Source: Betaproteobacteria bacterium
GTDB taxonomy: Bacteria > Pseudomonadota > Gammaproteobacteria > Burkholderiales > Casimicrobiaceae
Assembly (NCBI GenBank): GCA_005883655.1
Contig: VBDA01000247.1
Coordinates: forward strand, 1 to 15,690
Length of the DNA stretch: 15,690 nt
Reading direction: 5' to 3'
Part shown: positions 7,507-14,544 of the stretch, piece by piece
Layout of the letters: each line of letters begins with the position of its first letter
How positions within the stretch are numbered: the first letter of the stretch is position 1
Notes under the pieces: generated by a model
Seen by the model: the letters and a program-made list of their open reading frames with translations, nothing else
What the model was told of the DNA's origin: nothing
Database searches by the model: none
Position numbers and translations under genes: made by a program

Positions 7507-7968
7507 ATGAAACCCCGTGCCGCGCTCGCCATCGCAATGCTTTGCTTTGCGTTACATGTCGAAGGCGAGACGCCTCAATCGTATCTGCTCGATCCGTTCG
7601 CGCAGGCCACCTCCGGCCACCAGGGATGTCCTCCGGTGAAGCCACCTCTTCTCGACGAACAGCAGATGCGCTCGCAAGCGCATTCGCGAGCCGAGCGTGG
7701 AACGTCGTGCTGTCTCGCCGGCACCTGCGAGTGCGGCGGTCCGTACAAGCACGATGCGGAAATCAACGATCGGGTGGTCGAGGCGATCAGAGCGGACAAG
7801 CGCTTTCGCGACACGGCGGTATGGGTGACGACGACGCGTGGATTCGTCAGCTTGCAGGGATGCGTTCGCAGTCCGGCGCAGAAAAACGCGCTGGGCCGGG
7901 TGGTGAAACCGCAGGCCGGAGTCGTGCTGGTGTGGAATGAAGTGACGACGAAGCGGCCGGGAAAATAG
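7507..7968 (+). CDS. Exported cysteine-rich BON-domain protein
   Basis: Small putative periplasmic protein of 153 residues. Seen: a signal-peptide-like N-terminus (MKPRAALAIAMLCFALHVEG), a linker rich in cysteines (Cys41 in HQGCPP; Cys68, 69, 74, 76 in SCCLAGTCECGG), then a probable single BON domain at about 85-147 (INDRVVEAIRADKRF through WVTTTRGFVSLQGCV). BON domains bind phospholipid or other surfaces in OsmY/DolP-type envelope proteins. The C-terminal part of the domain is divergent. The frame extends upstream to an ATG at 7450, but the 7507 ATG places the hydrophobic segment at the N-terminus and is preferred. Divergent from potA. No specific function can be assigned. Confidence 0.72.
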   Translation: MKPRAALAIAMLCFALHVEGETPQSYLLDPFAQATSGHQGCPPVKPPLLDEQQMRSQAHSRAERGTSCCLAGTCECGGPYKHDAEINDRVVEAIRADKRFRDTAVWVTTTRGFVSLQGCVRSPAQKNALGRVVKPQAGVVLVWNEVTTKRPGK

Positions 7969-7982
7969 TTCGTGCCCGGCCC

Positions 7983-8002
7983 GACTCGTCCTGCAGCGAG
8001 TC
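7983..8002. terminator. Candidate stem-loop after the BON gene
   Basis: GACTCG and CGAGTC form a 6-bp inverted repeat around an 8-base loop, 15 bases after the BON stop. No T-run follows, so a role as intrinsic terminator is uncertain. Confidence 0.25.
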
Positions 8003-8040
8003 ACACAACACGTTCAACGCGATGGTCGAATCCCCAAGTT

Positions 8041-8067
8041 GTCATTCCCGCGAAAGCGGGAATCCAG
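8041..8067. repeat. Dispersed hairpin repeat of the ATTCCCGC-GAAA-GCGGGAAT type
   Basis: Reads GTCATTCCCGCGAAAGCGGG followed by AATCCAG. Positions 8044-8051 and 8056-8063 are a perfect 8-bp inverted repeat around a GAAA tetraloop. This unit is a common intergenic repeat in many proteobacteria and yields spurious VIPAKAGIQ peptides when translated. It lies between the convergent ends of the BON and ubiB genes, a usual location for such REP-like units, and may help end transcription from either side. Only one copy is in this window. Confidence 0.75.
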
Positions 8068-8069
8068 TG

Positions 8070-8081
8070 TCGTTTAAACGA
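8070..8081. repeat. 12-bp perfect palindrome
   Basis: TCGTTTAAACGA is fully self-complementary and lies three bases past the hairpin repeat. The remaining part of the 210-base gap (8082-8178) shows no other structure I can support. Confidence 0.6.
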
Positions 8082-8178
8082 ACGCCGCTCGGTCCCCGCT
8101 GAAGCCTGCCCTCGAATGCTTGAATCGGGGGCGGGGACGACGTGTTTTTTCGACGCGCTTACCCGTTTCGCAACCGCA

Positions 8179-9708
8179 CTAGAGCGGCCGCATCAGCAAC
8201 AGCGCTATCACTCCCGCTAGCAGCACCGCCACCACCGCCAGCCAGCGGTTCCGCGCACGCTGTACCGCCGCAAACTCTTTCAGCGCGACGTCGGCTGCGG
8301 CCGGCGGTGCCGACAGGCGGGTATGCAACAGCCTCGGCAGCAGCGGCAGCGCGGTCATGAGAAACGGAGCTTCGTCGCGCAGACGGCGCTCGAATGCGCG
8401 CCAGCCGATCTGATCGCGCATCCAGCGCTCCAAAAAGGGTTTCGCCGTCACCCAGAGATCGAGATTCGGATCGAGTTGCCGGCCGAGGCCCTCGACATTG
8501 AGCAAGGTCTTCTGCAGCAGCACGAGCTGCGGCTGAATCTCGACGTTGAACCGGCGCGACGCCTTGAAAAGCTGCACCAGAACCTTGCCCAGCGAGATTT
8601 CCTTCAGCGGCCGATCGAATATCGGCTCGCAAACCGCGCGGATTTCGCTTTCGAGCGCGTCGACGCGGGTATCGGCCGGCACCCAGCCGGATTCGATATG
8701 CGCGGTTGCGACCCGGTGATAGTCACGGCGGAAGAACGCGAGAAAGTTCTGCGCGAGATAGCTCTTGTCCGTGTCCGACAGCGTTCCCATGATGCCGAAG
8801 TCGAGCGCGATGTATTTGCCCTTGTCCGTCGGGTCGGTCGCGACGAAGATGTTTCCCGGATGCATGTCGGCGTGGAAGAAGCCGTCGCGAAAAACCTGGG
8901 TGAAGAAAATCTCGACACCGGCGCGCGCGAGCTGTTGAACGTCGATGCCCTGCGCGACGAGCCTGTCGACCTGGGCAATCGGCGTTCCCTCCATCTGCTC
9001 CATGACCATTACTTCGCTGCTGCACCAGTCCCAGAAGACCTCGGGCACGAGAAGCAGCGGCGAGTGGAGGAAATTGCGGCGGAGCTGCGAGCAATTCGCC
9101 GCTTCCCGCGCGAGATCGAGCTCGTCGTGGATGGTGCGGTCGAACTCGGCCACGACCTCGCGCGGCTTCAGCCGTCTGCCGTCGGACCAGAGCTTCTCGA
9201 CCATCAGCGCGCCTGCCTGCATCAGCGCCAGGTCTTTTTCGATCGTGTTGGCGATGTTCGGGCGCAGCACCTTGACCGCTGCCGGCGTCCCGTCGGGAAG
9301 CGTCGCCAGATGCACCTGAGCGACCGAGGCACTCGCCACCGGCGTCCGATCGAAGGTACGAAACACGCTTTCCACCGGCTTGCCGTAGACGCGCTGCAGG
9401 GTCGCGATCACTTGCTCGCTGGGAAACGGCGGAACGCGGTCCTGCAGGCCTGCAAGCTCGTCGGCGATGTCGGTGGGCAAAATATCGCGACGCGTGGAGA
9501 GCATCTGTCCGAACTTGACGAAGATAGGTCCCAGCTCCTGCAATGCGAGCCGCAACCGTTGCGCGCGTGGCGCGGACAGGTCGCGCCAGAAGGTGACCGC
9601 CCGCGCAGTCGGCCTCAGCCAGTGAAACCGCTCATGACCGAGCAGGAACTCGTCGAGCCCGTACTTGAGCGCGACGAGCAGAATCTTCATCAGCCGGAAC
9701 AATCGCAT
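8179..9708 (-). CDS. ubiB: UbiB family ABC1/ADCK kinase-like protein, ubiquinone biosynthesis
   Basis: Atypical kinase-like membrane protein needed for normal ubiquinone synthesis, thought to act on coenzyme Q intermediates or their release from the membrane; 509 residues. Seen: KxGQ motif KFGQ at 65-68, an Ala-rich loop VASASVA at 124-130, Lys146 in AVKVLRP, an ExD motif at 196-198, catalytic HADMHPGN at 279-286, DFG at 303-305, and a C-terminal hydrophobic anchor (about 487-506). All expected ADCK residues are present. The frame is open upstream to 9999, but that part is antisense to the DUF2721 gene. The ATG at 9708 begins the family-typical MRLFRLMKIL. The next ATG, at 9690, is less likely. 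Confidence 0.95.
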   Translation of the reverse strand: MRLFRLMKILLVALKYGLDEFLLGHERFHWLRPTARAVTFWRDLSAPRAQRLRLALQELGPIFVKFGQMLSTRRDILPTDIADELAGLQDRVPPFPSEQVIATLQRVYGKPVESVFRTFDRTPVASASVAQVHLATLPDGTPAAVKVLRPNIANTIEKDLALMQAGALMVEKLWSDGRRLKPREVVAEFDRTIHDELDLAREAANCSQLRRNFLHSPLLLVPEVFWDWCSSEVMVMEQMEGTPIAQVDRLVAQGIDVQQLARAGVEIFFTQVFRDGFFHADMHPGNIFVATDPTDKGKYIALDFGIMGTLSDTDKSYLAQNFLAFFRRDYHRVATAHIESGWVPADTRVDALESEIRAVCEPIFDRPLKEISLGKVLVQLFKASRRFNVEIQPQLVLLQKTLLNVEGLGRQLDPNLDLWVTAKPFLERWMRDQIGWRAFERRLRDEAPFLMTALPLLPRLLHTRLSAPPAAADVALKEFAAVQRARNRWLAVVAVLLAGVIALLLMRPL

Positions 9709-9714
9709 GCCGCG

Positions 9715-9720
9715 ATTGTA
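9715..9720 (-). promoter_or_regulatory. Candidate -10 box for ubiB
   Basis: The minus strand reads TACAAT, six bases before the ubiB ATG. If used, transcription would begin at or next to the start codon. No good -35 is visible, so this is tentative. Confidence 0.3.
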
Positions 9721-9772
9721 AGGGATGGCCCGCAGCCTGCGTCCTAGGGTCGAGTAATCATGCCAGGAGCCA

Positions 9773-9801
9773 TTGATGGAAGCAGGGGTCCGGCGTAGAT
9801 T
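9773..9801 (+). promoter_or_regulatory. Candidate sigma-70 promoter for the DUF2721 gene
   Basis: TTGATG (9773-9778) and TAGATT (9796-9801) each match four of six consensus bases and are separated by exactly 17 bases. The predicted start site is about 22 bases before the ATG at 9830. Confidence 0.4.
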
Positions 9802-9829
9802 CATATGGCGATGTATCGCCCCGGCCATC

Positions 9830-10276
9830 ATGGAATCGCATCTCACTGACATCACGCGCGTTATCCAGCTTGCCATCGCGCCGGTGTTTCTGCTGACCGC
9901 GATCGGCACCCTGATCGCCGTGCTCAACGTCCGCCTGGGGCGCAATGTCGATCGCCGTCGCGTTCTCGAAGAGGATCTGCGGGGAACAGCGGACAACAAG
10001 CAGACGGATGAACAGCGCGTCCACCAGCGCGAGACGCGATTGCTGACGCGCCGGATCAGGCTGATCTACTTCGCGATGCTATCCGCCGGCTTCGGAGCGC
10101 TCCTGGTGTGCCTGGTCGTCGCCGGATCGTTTGTCGGCGCTCTGGTCGCTGTCGACATCTCGCGCGAAATCGCAGTCTTGTTCATTCTGGCGATGTTCGC
10201 GGTAATCGGCTGCCTGGGCATGTTCTTGCGCGAAGTTTATCTGGCCGTGACGACGGGCGGACACAAGATTTCCTAG
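9830..10276 (+). CDS. DUF2721 family membrane protein
   Basis: Integral membrane protein of 148 residues, function unknown. Seen: N-terminal DITRVIQLAIAPVFLLTAIG, typical of DUF2721, with membrane segments near 11-35, 78-105 and 113-137, and a charged cytoplasmic-type loop between the first two (about 37-77, ending in RETRLLTRRIRLIY). Start chosen at MESHLTDITR because the extension back to 9773 lacks family similarity and contains the candidate promoter. It lies antisense between ubiJ and ubiB; its TAG stop overlaps the ubiJ TAG by a shared CTAG. Confidence 0.85.
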   Translation: MESHLTDITRVIQLAIAPVFLLTAIGTLIAVLNVRLGRNVDRRRVLEEDLRGTADNKQTDEQRVHQRETRLLTRRIRLIYFAMLSAGFGALLVCLVVAGSFVGALVAVDISREIAVLFILAMFAVIGCLGMFLREVYLAVTTGGHKIS

Positions 10277-10878
10277 CCCGCTTTCTTGGCTTTCTTGGCC
10301 TTGGCGGCACCTGCCGGTGCGGCCTGATCGAGGCGCAGCGCAAGCGCGTCGATGCGAGCCGCGACCGCCGCGGCCTCCGCGACGAAATCAGCGAAGGTGC
10401 TCGCGCCCACACCGAGTCCGGACTCGTCGCGCGCATAGCTCGAGAGGCTCTCGCCGAAGCTCTGCGCTGCGCGTTCGGGCAGCGACAGCAGCTCACGTCC
10501 CGCATCGGCGACGCGGGTGCCGATCAGTGGGCCGAGCGCGCTCGCGAACGCCTGCTCGACAAACCACGGCAAGGTTCGCGCGAGGTCCGCGAGTGTCGCC
10601 GCAAGCGCGGCGTCACCGTCCACGGCGACCAGTTCCGTCCAGCGTTCGGGATGTGCGAGTAGCGTCGGAAGGCGCAGCGGAGGAATCGATAGCGTCAAAT
10701 CGGCGGCGGATTGCGCCGCGGACAGCATGCCGCTGGGCGCGATAGCCAGCGTGGAAGCCATCGGTCCGCAGACCATGCGCACGGTACGCCCGGCGTGGGC
10801 CGACAATCGCTCGCGCGCCCAATCTTCGCGCTCGAGAACGCGGTTGGCAAGACTGATTGCAGGGTCGATTGCCTGCAT
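10273..10878 (-). CDS. ubiJ: UbiJ-like SCP2-domain ubiquinone biosynthesis accessory factor
   Basis: Soluble accessory protein of 201 residues. In E. coli, UbiJ carries lipid intermediates through an SCP2 sterol-carrier domain and supports the late ubiquinone hydroxylation and methylation steps in a cytosolic complex. Seen: N-terminal AISLANRVLEREDWARERL, an SCP2-like core (about 14-115) with RTVRMVCGP, LTLSIPPL and AVDGDAALAATLADL, and a helical C-terminal part. The last ten residues (AKAKKAKKAG) form a basic Ala/Lys tail. The gene follows ubiE by 21 bases on the same strand, as in E. coli, which supports the call over a generic SCP2 protein. Confidence 0.88.
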   Translation of the reverse strand: MQAIDPAISLANRVLEREDWARERLSAHAGRTVRMVCGPMASTLAIAPSGMLSAAQSAADLTLSIPPLRLPTLLAHPERWTELVAVDGDAALAATLADLARTLPWFVEQAFASALGPLIGTRVADAGRELLSLPERAAQSFGESLSSYARDESGLGVGASTFADFVAEAAAVAARIDALALRLDQAAPAGAAKAKKAKKAG

Positions 10879-10899
10879 GAGATCAATTGCGGGCGGCGT

Positions 10900-11634
10900 T
10901 TACAGCGCGTAGCCGCGATGCAGCGCGACAGCGCCTGCTGCCAGGTTGAACCATTCGACGCGCTCCAAACCCGCCGTTTCCATCATGGCTTTGAGCGCGG
11001 CCTGGTCCGGGTGCATGCGAATCGACTCGGCGAGATACCGGTAGCTTGCTTCATCGCCCGCGACCAGTCGTCCAAGGCGCGGCAAAACGTTGAAGCTGTA
11101 CCAGTCGTAGGCCGGCCGCAACGGTCCCCAGATCTGGCTGAATTCGAGGATCAGGGCGACGCCGCCAGGCTTCAACACGCGTCGCATCTCGGCGAGCGCG
11201 GCGTCCTTGCGGGTAACGTTGCGCAGCCCGAAGGCGATGCTGACACAGTCGAAGGAGCGCGGCGCAAAAGGCAGCGCCTCGGCGTCGCATTGGACGGCGG
11301 GCAGCAACTTGCCTTCGTTGAGCATCCGGTCGCGACCGACCGCCAGCATTGCGCCATTGATGTCGGTGAGAACGACCCGGCCGTCCTCCCCCACGCGATC
11401 CGCGAACAGCCGCGCGAGGTCGGCGGTCCCGCCTGCGACATCCAGCACGCGGGCGCCCCTCCGAATACCGCTTGCCTCGACGGCGAACCTCTTCCAGGCG
11501 CGATGCAGCCCAACGGACATGAGATCGTTCATCAAGTCGTAGCGGGTCGCGACAGACTCGAACACGCCTTTGACTCGCCGCGTCTTTTCTTCCGGCGAGA
11601 CACGCTCGAAACCGAAGTCCGTCTTTTCGCTCAC
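10900..11634 (-). CDS. ubiE: UbiE, bifunctional demethylmenaquinone/2-polyprenyl-6-methoxybenzoquinol C-methyltransferase
   Basis: SAM-dependent C-methyltransferase of ubiquinone (and menaquinone, where present) synthesis, 244 residues, cytoplasmic. Seen: DFGFERVSPEEK at the N-terminus, VATRYDLMNDLMSVGLHRAWKR, SAM-binding LDVAGGTADLA at 64-74, Asp91 after the next strand, the family signature SIAFGLRNVT, and the ESIRMHPDQ block with the HRGYAL end. Start is GTG at 11634, which shares a base with the TAG stop of the DUF971 gene (TAGTG), so translation is probably coupled. Confidence 0.97.
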   Translation of the reverse strand: MSEKTDFGFERVSPEEKTRRVKGVFESVATRYDLMNDLMSVGLHRAWKRFAVEASGIRRGARVLDVAGGTADLARLFADRVGEDGRVVLTDINGAMLAVGRDRMLNEGKLLPAVQCDAEALPFAPRSFDCVSIAFGLRNVTRKDAALAEMRRVLKPGGVALILEFSQIWGPLRPAYDWYSFNVLPRLGRLVAGDEASYRYLAESIRMHPDQAALKAMMETAGLERVEWFNLAAGAVALHRGYAL

Positions 11635-12059
11635 TAGTGCTGATGACCGCAGGCGTGGGCGGGCGCCGCCGCGGCGGCGTTCGGATCGGCATCACGGCTC
11701 GCGCCCGCGGCATTGAGCCGCTTGAGATATTCGTCCCACATCGCATCGTGCCGCGACCCGAGCTCGTAGAGATAGTCCCAGGAGTAGATGCCGGTGTCGT
11801 GTCCGTCCGAGAACTTGGGACGAATCGCGTAGTGCCCGACCGCTTCGACCTCCGCGATGGTGACTTCGCGTTTGCCCACCTGCAGCGTTTCCTGGCCGGG
11901 TCCGTGGCCGCGCACGTCGGCGGATGGCGAATAAACTCTGAGGAATTCGTACGGAAGCCGAAAACTCGCGCCGTCGACAAAAGAAAGCTCCATCACGCGC
12001 GAGGCCTGATGGAGCTTGATTTCGGTTGGAACAGGAGCGTTTGAGTCGGAGCCGGTCAT
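11634..12059 (-). CDS. DUF971 (gamma-BBH-like N-terminal domain) protein with His-rich tail
   Basis: Small protein of 141 residues with a DUF971 fold, related to the N-terminal domain of gamma-butyrobetaine hydroxylase. Standalone members are linked to iron-sulfur or redox functions, but the role here is not established. Seen: TEIKLHQASRVMELSF, LPYEFLRVYSPSADVRGHGP, VEAVGHYAIRPKFSDGHDTG, and IYSWDYLYELG, all family-typical. The tail after an Ala-rich linker is HACGHQH (135-141), a possible metal ligand set. First gene of the DUF971-ubiE-ubiJ unit. A weak AGGCG lies upstream of the ATG. Confidence 0.9.
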   Translation of the reverse strand: MTGSDSNAPVPTEIKLHQASRVMELSFVDGASFRLPYEFLRVYSPSADVRGHGPGQETLQVGKREVTIAEVEAVGHYAIRPKFSDGHDTGIYSWDYLYELGSRHDAMWDEYLKRLNAAGASRDADPNAAAAAPAHACGHQH

Positions 12060-12165
12060 GGGATTCGCCTGGCGCGTGCTGGGTTTGACGCGGCATATCA
12101 GGATACCAGACCCAATGCCAAGACCACCTGAGCCCCGGCAATCGAAGGCCAGCCCCGCGTGCCGG

Positions 12166-12179
12166 CGCTTCTAGAAGCG
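12166..12179. repeat. 14-bp palindrome spanning the pilU stop codon
   Basis: CGCTTCTAGAAGCG is perfectly self-complementary; its centre is the pilU TAG stop. It could form a 5-bp stem with a CTAG loop in the transcript. No T-run follows, so terminator function is unproven. Confidence 0.5.
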
Positions 12180-13343
12180 GTTGGCGGCCATGGGATTGGT
12201 GGCGTCCGGGACCAGGTCCATGTTGCTTATGCCGGCCATGACGTTGCGGCTCTTCGCGTCCTTGCCGTGCAGCTTGATCTCCAGGCGCAGGTCGTTGAGA
12301 GAATCGGCATTGCGCAGCGCGTCCTCGTAGCTGATGAGCCCCGCTTCGTACAGGTCAAATAGCGCCTGATCGAAGGTCTGCATGCCGAGCTCGCGCGATT
12401 TTTTCATGATCTCCTTGATGCCCGAGACGTCGCCCTTGAACACCAGGTCGGAGATCAGCGGCGAGTTCAGCATTACCTCGACCGCCGGGACGCGCCCACG
12501 GCCGTCGCGGCGCGCAATGAGCCGTTGCGCGACAAAAGCGCGAATATTGAGCGACAAGTCCATCAGCAGTTGCGAGCGGCGCTCTTCGGGGAAGAAATTG
12601 ATGATCCGGTCCAGCGCCTGGTTGGTGCTGTTCGCGTGCAGCGTCGCCAGGCACAGGTGGCCGGTTTCCGCAAAGGCGATGGCATAGTCCATCGTCTCGC
12701 GATCGCGAACTTCGCCGATCAGAATGACGTCCGGCGCCTGCCGCAGCGAATTCTTGAGCGCGATCGACCAGCCTTCGGTGTCGACCCCGACTTCACGCTG
12801 GGTAATGATGCAGTTCTTGTGCTCATGCACGAACTCGATCGGATCCTCGATAGTGATGATGTGCCCGTAACTGTTCTCGTTGCGATAGCCGAGAAGGGCC
12901 GCCATCGACGTCGATTTGCCGGCACCGGTCGCACCGACGAACATCATGATCCCGCGCTTGCTCATGCAGACGTCCTTGAGCACCGGCGGAAGGCTGAGCT
13001 CATCGAAGGTAGGAATCGTGGTGTTGATGGTCCGCATCACCATGCCCACGCGGCCCATCTGCACGAATGCGTTGCAGCGGAAGCGGCCGATGCCCGGCGG
13101 GCTGATCGCGAAGTTGCATTCCTTGGTCGACTCGAACTCCGCTGCCTGCTTGTCGTTCATGACGCTGCGCACGATCTCGATGGTGTGCTGCGGGGTCAGG
13201 GCCGTCTTCGACACCGGCGCGATCCTGCCGTCGATCTTCACCGCCGGAGGGAAGCCGCCGGTGATGAAGAGATCCGAGCCGTTTTGCTTGACGAGCAGAT
13301 CGAGCAGCTCGTGGATGAATTTGGTGGCGGTTTCGCGTTCCAT
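12171..13343 (-). CDS. pilU: PilU, PilT-like type IV pilus retraction ATPase
   Basis: Accessory retraction ATPase of the type IV pilus, 390 residues, forming hexamers at the pilus base and acting with PilT. Seen: N-terminal SDLFITGGFPPAVKIDGR, Walker A GATGAGKST at 137-145, Asp box around IEDPIEF at 165-171, Walker B VILIGEVRD at 206-214, and His box ETGHLCLATLHA at 226-237. It lacks the PilT-specific AIRNLIRE and has the longer C-terminal tail typical of PilU. A GGAG lies eight bases before the ATG. Lies 35 bases after pilT on the same strand. Confidence 0.95.
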   Translation of the reverse strand: MERETATKFIHELLDLLVKQNGSDLFITGGFPPAVKIDGRIAPVSKTALTPQHTIEIVRSVMNDKQAAEFESTKECNFAISPPGIGRFRCNAFVQMGRVGMVMRTINTTIPTFDELSLPPVLKDVCMSKRGIMMFVGATGAGKSTSMAALLGYRNENSYGHIITIEDPIEFVHEHKNCIITQREVGVDTEGWSIALKNSLRQAPDVILIGEVRDRETMDYAIAFAETGHLCLATLHANSTNQALDRIINFFPEERRSQLLMDLSLNIRAFVAQRLIARRDGRGRVPAVEVMLNSPLISDLVFKGDVSGIKEIMKKSRELGMQTFDQALFDLYEAGLISYEDALRNADSLNDLRLEIKLHGKDAKSRNVMAGISNMDLVPDATNPMAANRF

Positions 13344-13378
13344 GACGTGATCTCCAGAATTCCTAGTGGGCCGCTAGC

Positions 13379-14422
13379 TTAGCCCCCGAACAGATCCTTG
13401 TTTACCGCCCGAGTGCGAGCCTCGGACATGGCAATCTGATTGCGGCGAACCATGTCGGTCAGACATTGATCCAGCGTCTGCATCCCGGCCGCCTGACTGG
13501 TCTGGATCGACGAATACATTTGCGCGACTTTGTTCTCGCGGATCAGATTGCGGATTGCCGGAGTGGCGATCATGATTTCGTGCGCCGCGACGCGGCCTTG
13601 CTGGTCCTTGGTCTTGAGCAAGGTTTGCGAGATCACCGAAACCAGCGACTCCGAAAGCATTGCCCGCACCATGTCCTTTTCCGCGGCCGGAAAGACGTCG
13701 ATGATGCGGTCTATGGTCTTTGCCGCGGAGCTGGTGTGCAGGGTCGCGAACACCAGGTGGCCCGTTTCGGCCGCGGTCAGCGCCAGCCGGATGGTTTCCA
13801 GGTCGCGCATTTCGCCCACCAGGATGTAGTCGGGGTCTTCGCGCAGCGCAGCGCGCAGCGCGTTGGCGAACGACATCGTGTGCGGACCCACTTCACGTTG
13901 ATTGATCAGGCACTTTTTCGAGTCGTGGAGAAATTCGATCGGGTCCTCGATCGCGAGGATGTGGCCATACTCGTTTTCGTTGACGTGATTGATCATCGCC
14001 GCCAGCGTGGTCGACTTGCCCGATCCAGTCGGCCCGGTCACCAGTATCAACCCGCGCGGCCGGTCGGTCATCTCGGCGAACACTTTTGGGGCGTTCAGCT
14101 CCTCCAGCGATAGAACCTTGGACGGAATGGTACGGAAGGCAACCGCAGCGCCGCGCTCCTGATTGAAGGCGTTGACGCGAAAGCGAGCAAGATTCGGGAT
14201 GCCGAACGAGAAGTCGCATTCGAGCATCTCCTCGTAGGTCTTGCGCTGTGCGTCGCTCATGATGTCGTACACCATGGCGTGCACGTCCTCGTGCTCCATC
14301 GGCGGCAGGTTGATGCGCCGGATGTCGCCGTGCACCCTGATCATCGGCGGCAGCCCAGCCGACAGGTGCAGGTCGGAAGCCTTGTTCTTGACCGCGAAAG
14401 CGAGCAGTTCGGCAATGTCCAT
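13379..14422 (-). CDS. pilT: PilT, type IV pilus retraction motor ATPase
   Basis: Hexameric cytoplasmic ATPase that depolymerises the type IV pilus and drives twitching and DNA uptake, 347 residues. Seen: ASDLHLSAGLPPMIRVHGD, Walker A GPTGSGKST at 130-138, Asp box IEDPIEF at 158-164, Walker B YILVGEMRD at 199-207, His box ETGHLVFATLHT at 219-230, and the PilT-specific AIRNLIRE at 289-296, required for retraction in studied PilT proteins. Length is normal. Start ATG at 14422 has a TGGGA seven bases upstream. Divergent from yggS, an arrangement also seen in Pseudomonas. Confidence 0.97.
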   Translation of the reverse strand: MDIAELLAFAVKNKASDLHLSAGLPPMIRVHGDIRRINLPPMEHEDVHAMVYDIMSDAQRKTYEEMLECDFSFGIPNLARFRVNAFNQERGAAVAFRTIPSKVLSLEELNAPKVFAEMTDRPRGLILVTGPTGSGKSTTLAAMINHVNENEYGHILAIEDPIEFLHDSKKCLINQREVGPHTMSFANALRAALREDPDYILVGEMRDLETIRLALTAAETGHLVFATLHTSSAAKTIDRIIDVFPAAEKDMVRAMLSESLVSVISQTLLKTKDQQGRVAAHEIMIATPAIRNLIRENKVAQMYSSIQTSQAAGMQTLDQCLTDMVRRNQIAMSEARTRAVNKDLFGG

Positions 14423-14423
14423 T

Positions 14424-14429
14424 TATAAT
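14424..14429 (+). promoter_or_regulatory. TATAAT hexamer upstream of yggS
   Basis: Perfect -10 consensus on the plus strand directly beside the pilT start codon. No -35 fits at 16-18 bases, and the resulting yggS leader would be about 110 nt. Weakly supported. Confidence 0.25.
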
Positions 14430-14498
14430 CCCAGGAGCCAACGTCGGACCACTTCAAGCTGCTGGCAGGGGAGACGAGGCAGGCCGGCTATTCTCGAC

Positions 14499-14511
14499 TT
14501 GTGGCCCACAA
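14499..14511. promoter_or_regulatory. Operator-like palindrome between pilT and yggS
   Basis: TTGTGG-C-CCACAA is an inverted repeat of 6-bp arms around one central base, in the 122-base divergent gap, followed by CTTTTTTC. It could be a regulator site or, as RNA, a 5-bp hairpin with a T-run. No known regulator is recognised. Confidence 0.3.
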
Positions 14512-14544
14512 CTTTTTTCAACCCTATGCCGGCGTCATTCGATT

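Noticed and set aside
8100..8178. T-run GTGTTTTTTCG near the ubiB end as an intrinsic terminator
   Set aside because: No adjacent self-complementary stem on either strand.
8323..9747. Long plus-strand open frame antisense to ubiB
   Set aside because: Mirror of ubiB codons, charged low-complexity product, no recognisable domain.
12525..13382. Plus-strand open frame antisense to pilU
   Set aside because: Mirror of pilU, no domain or start signal.
13841..13862. GCGCAGC-type tandem repeat
   Set aside because: It lies inside pilT and encodes the ordinary NALRAALRE segment conserved in PilT.
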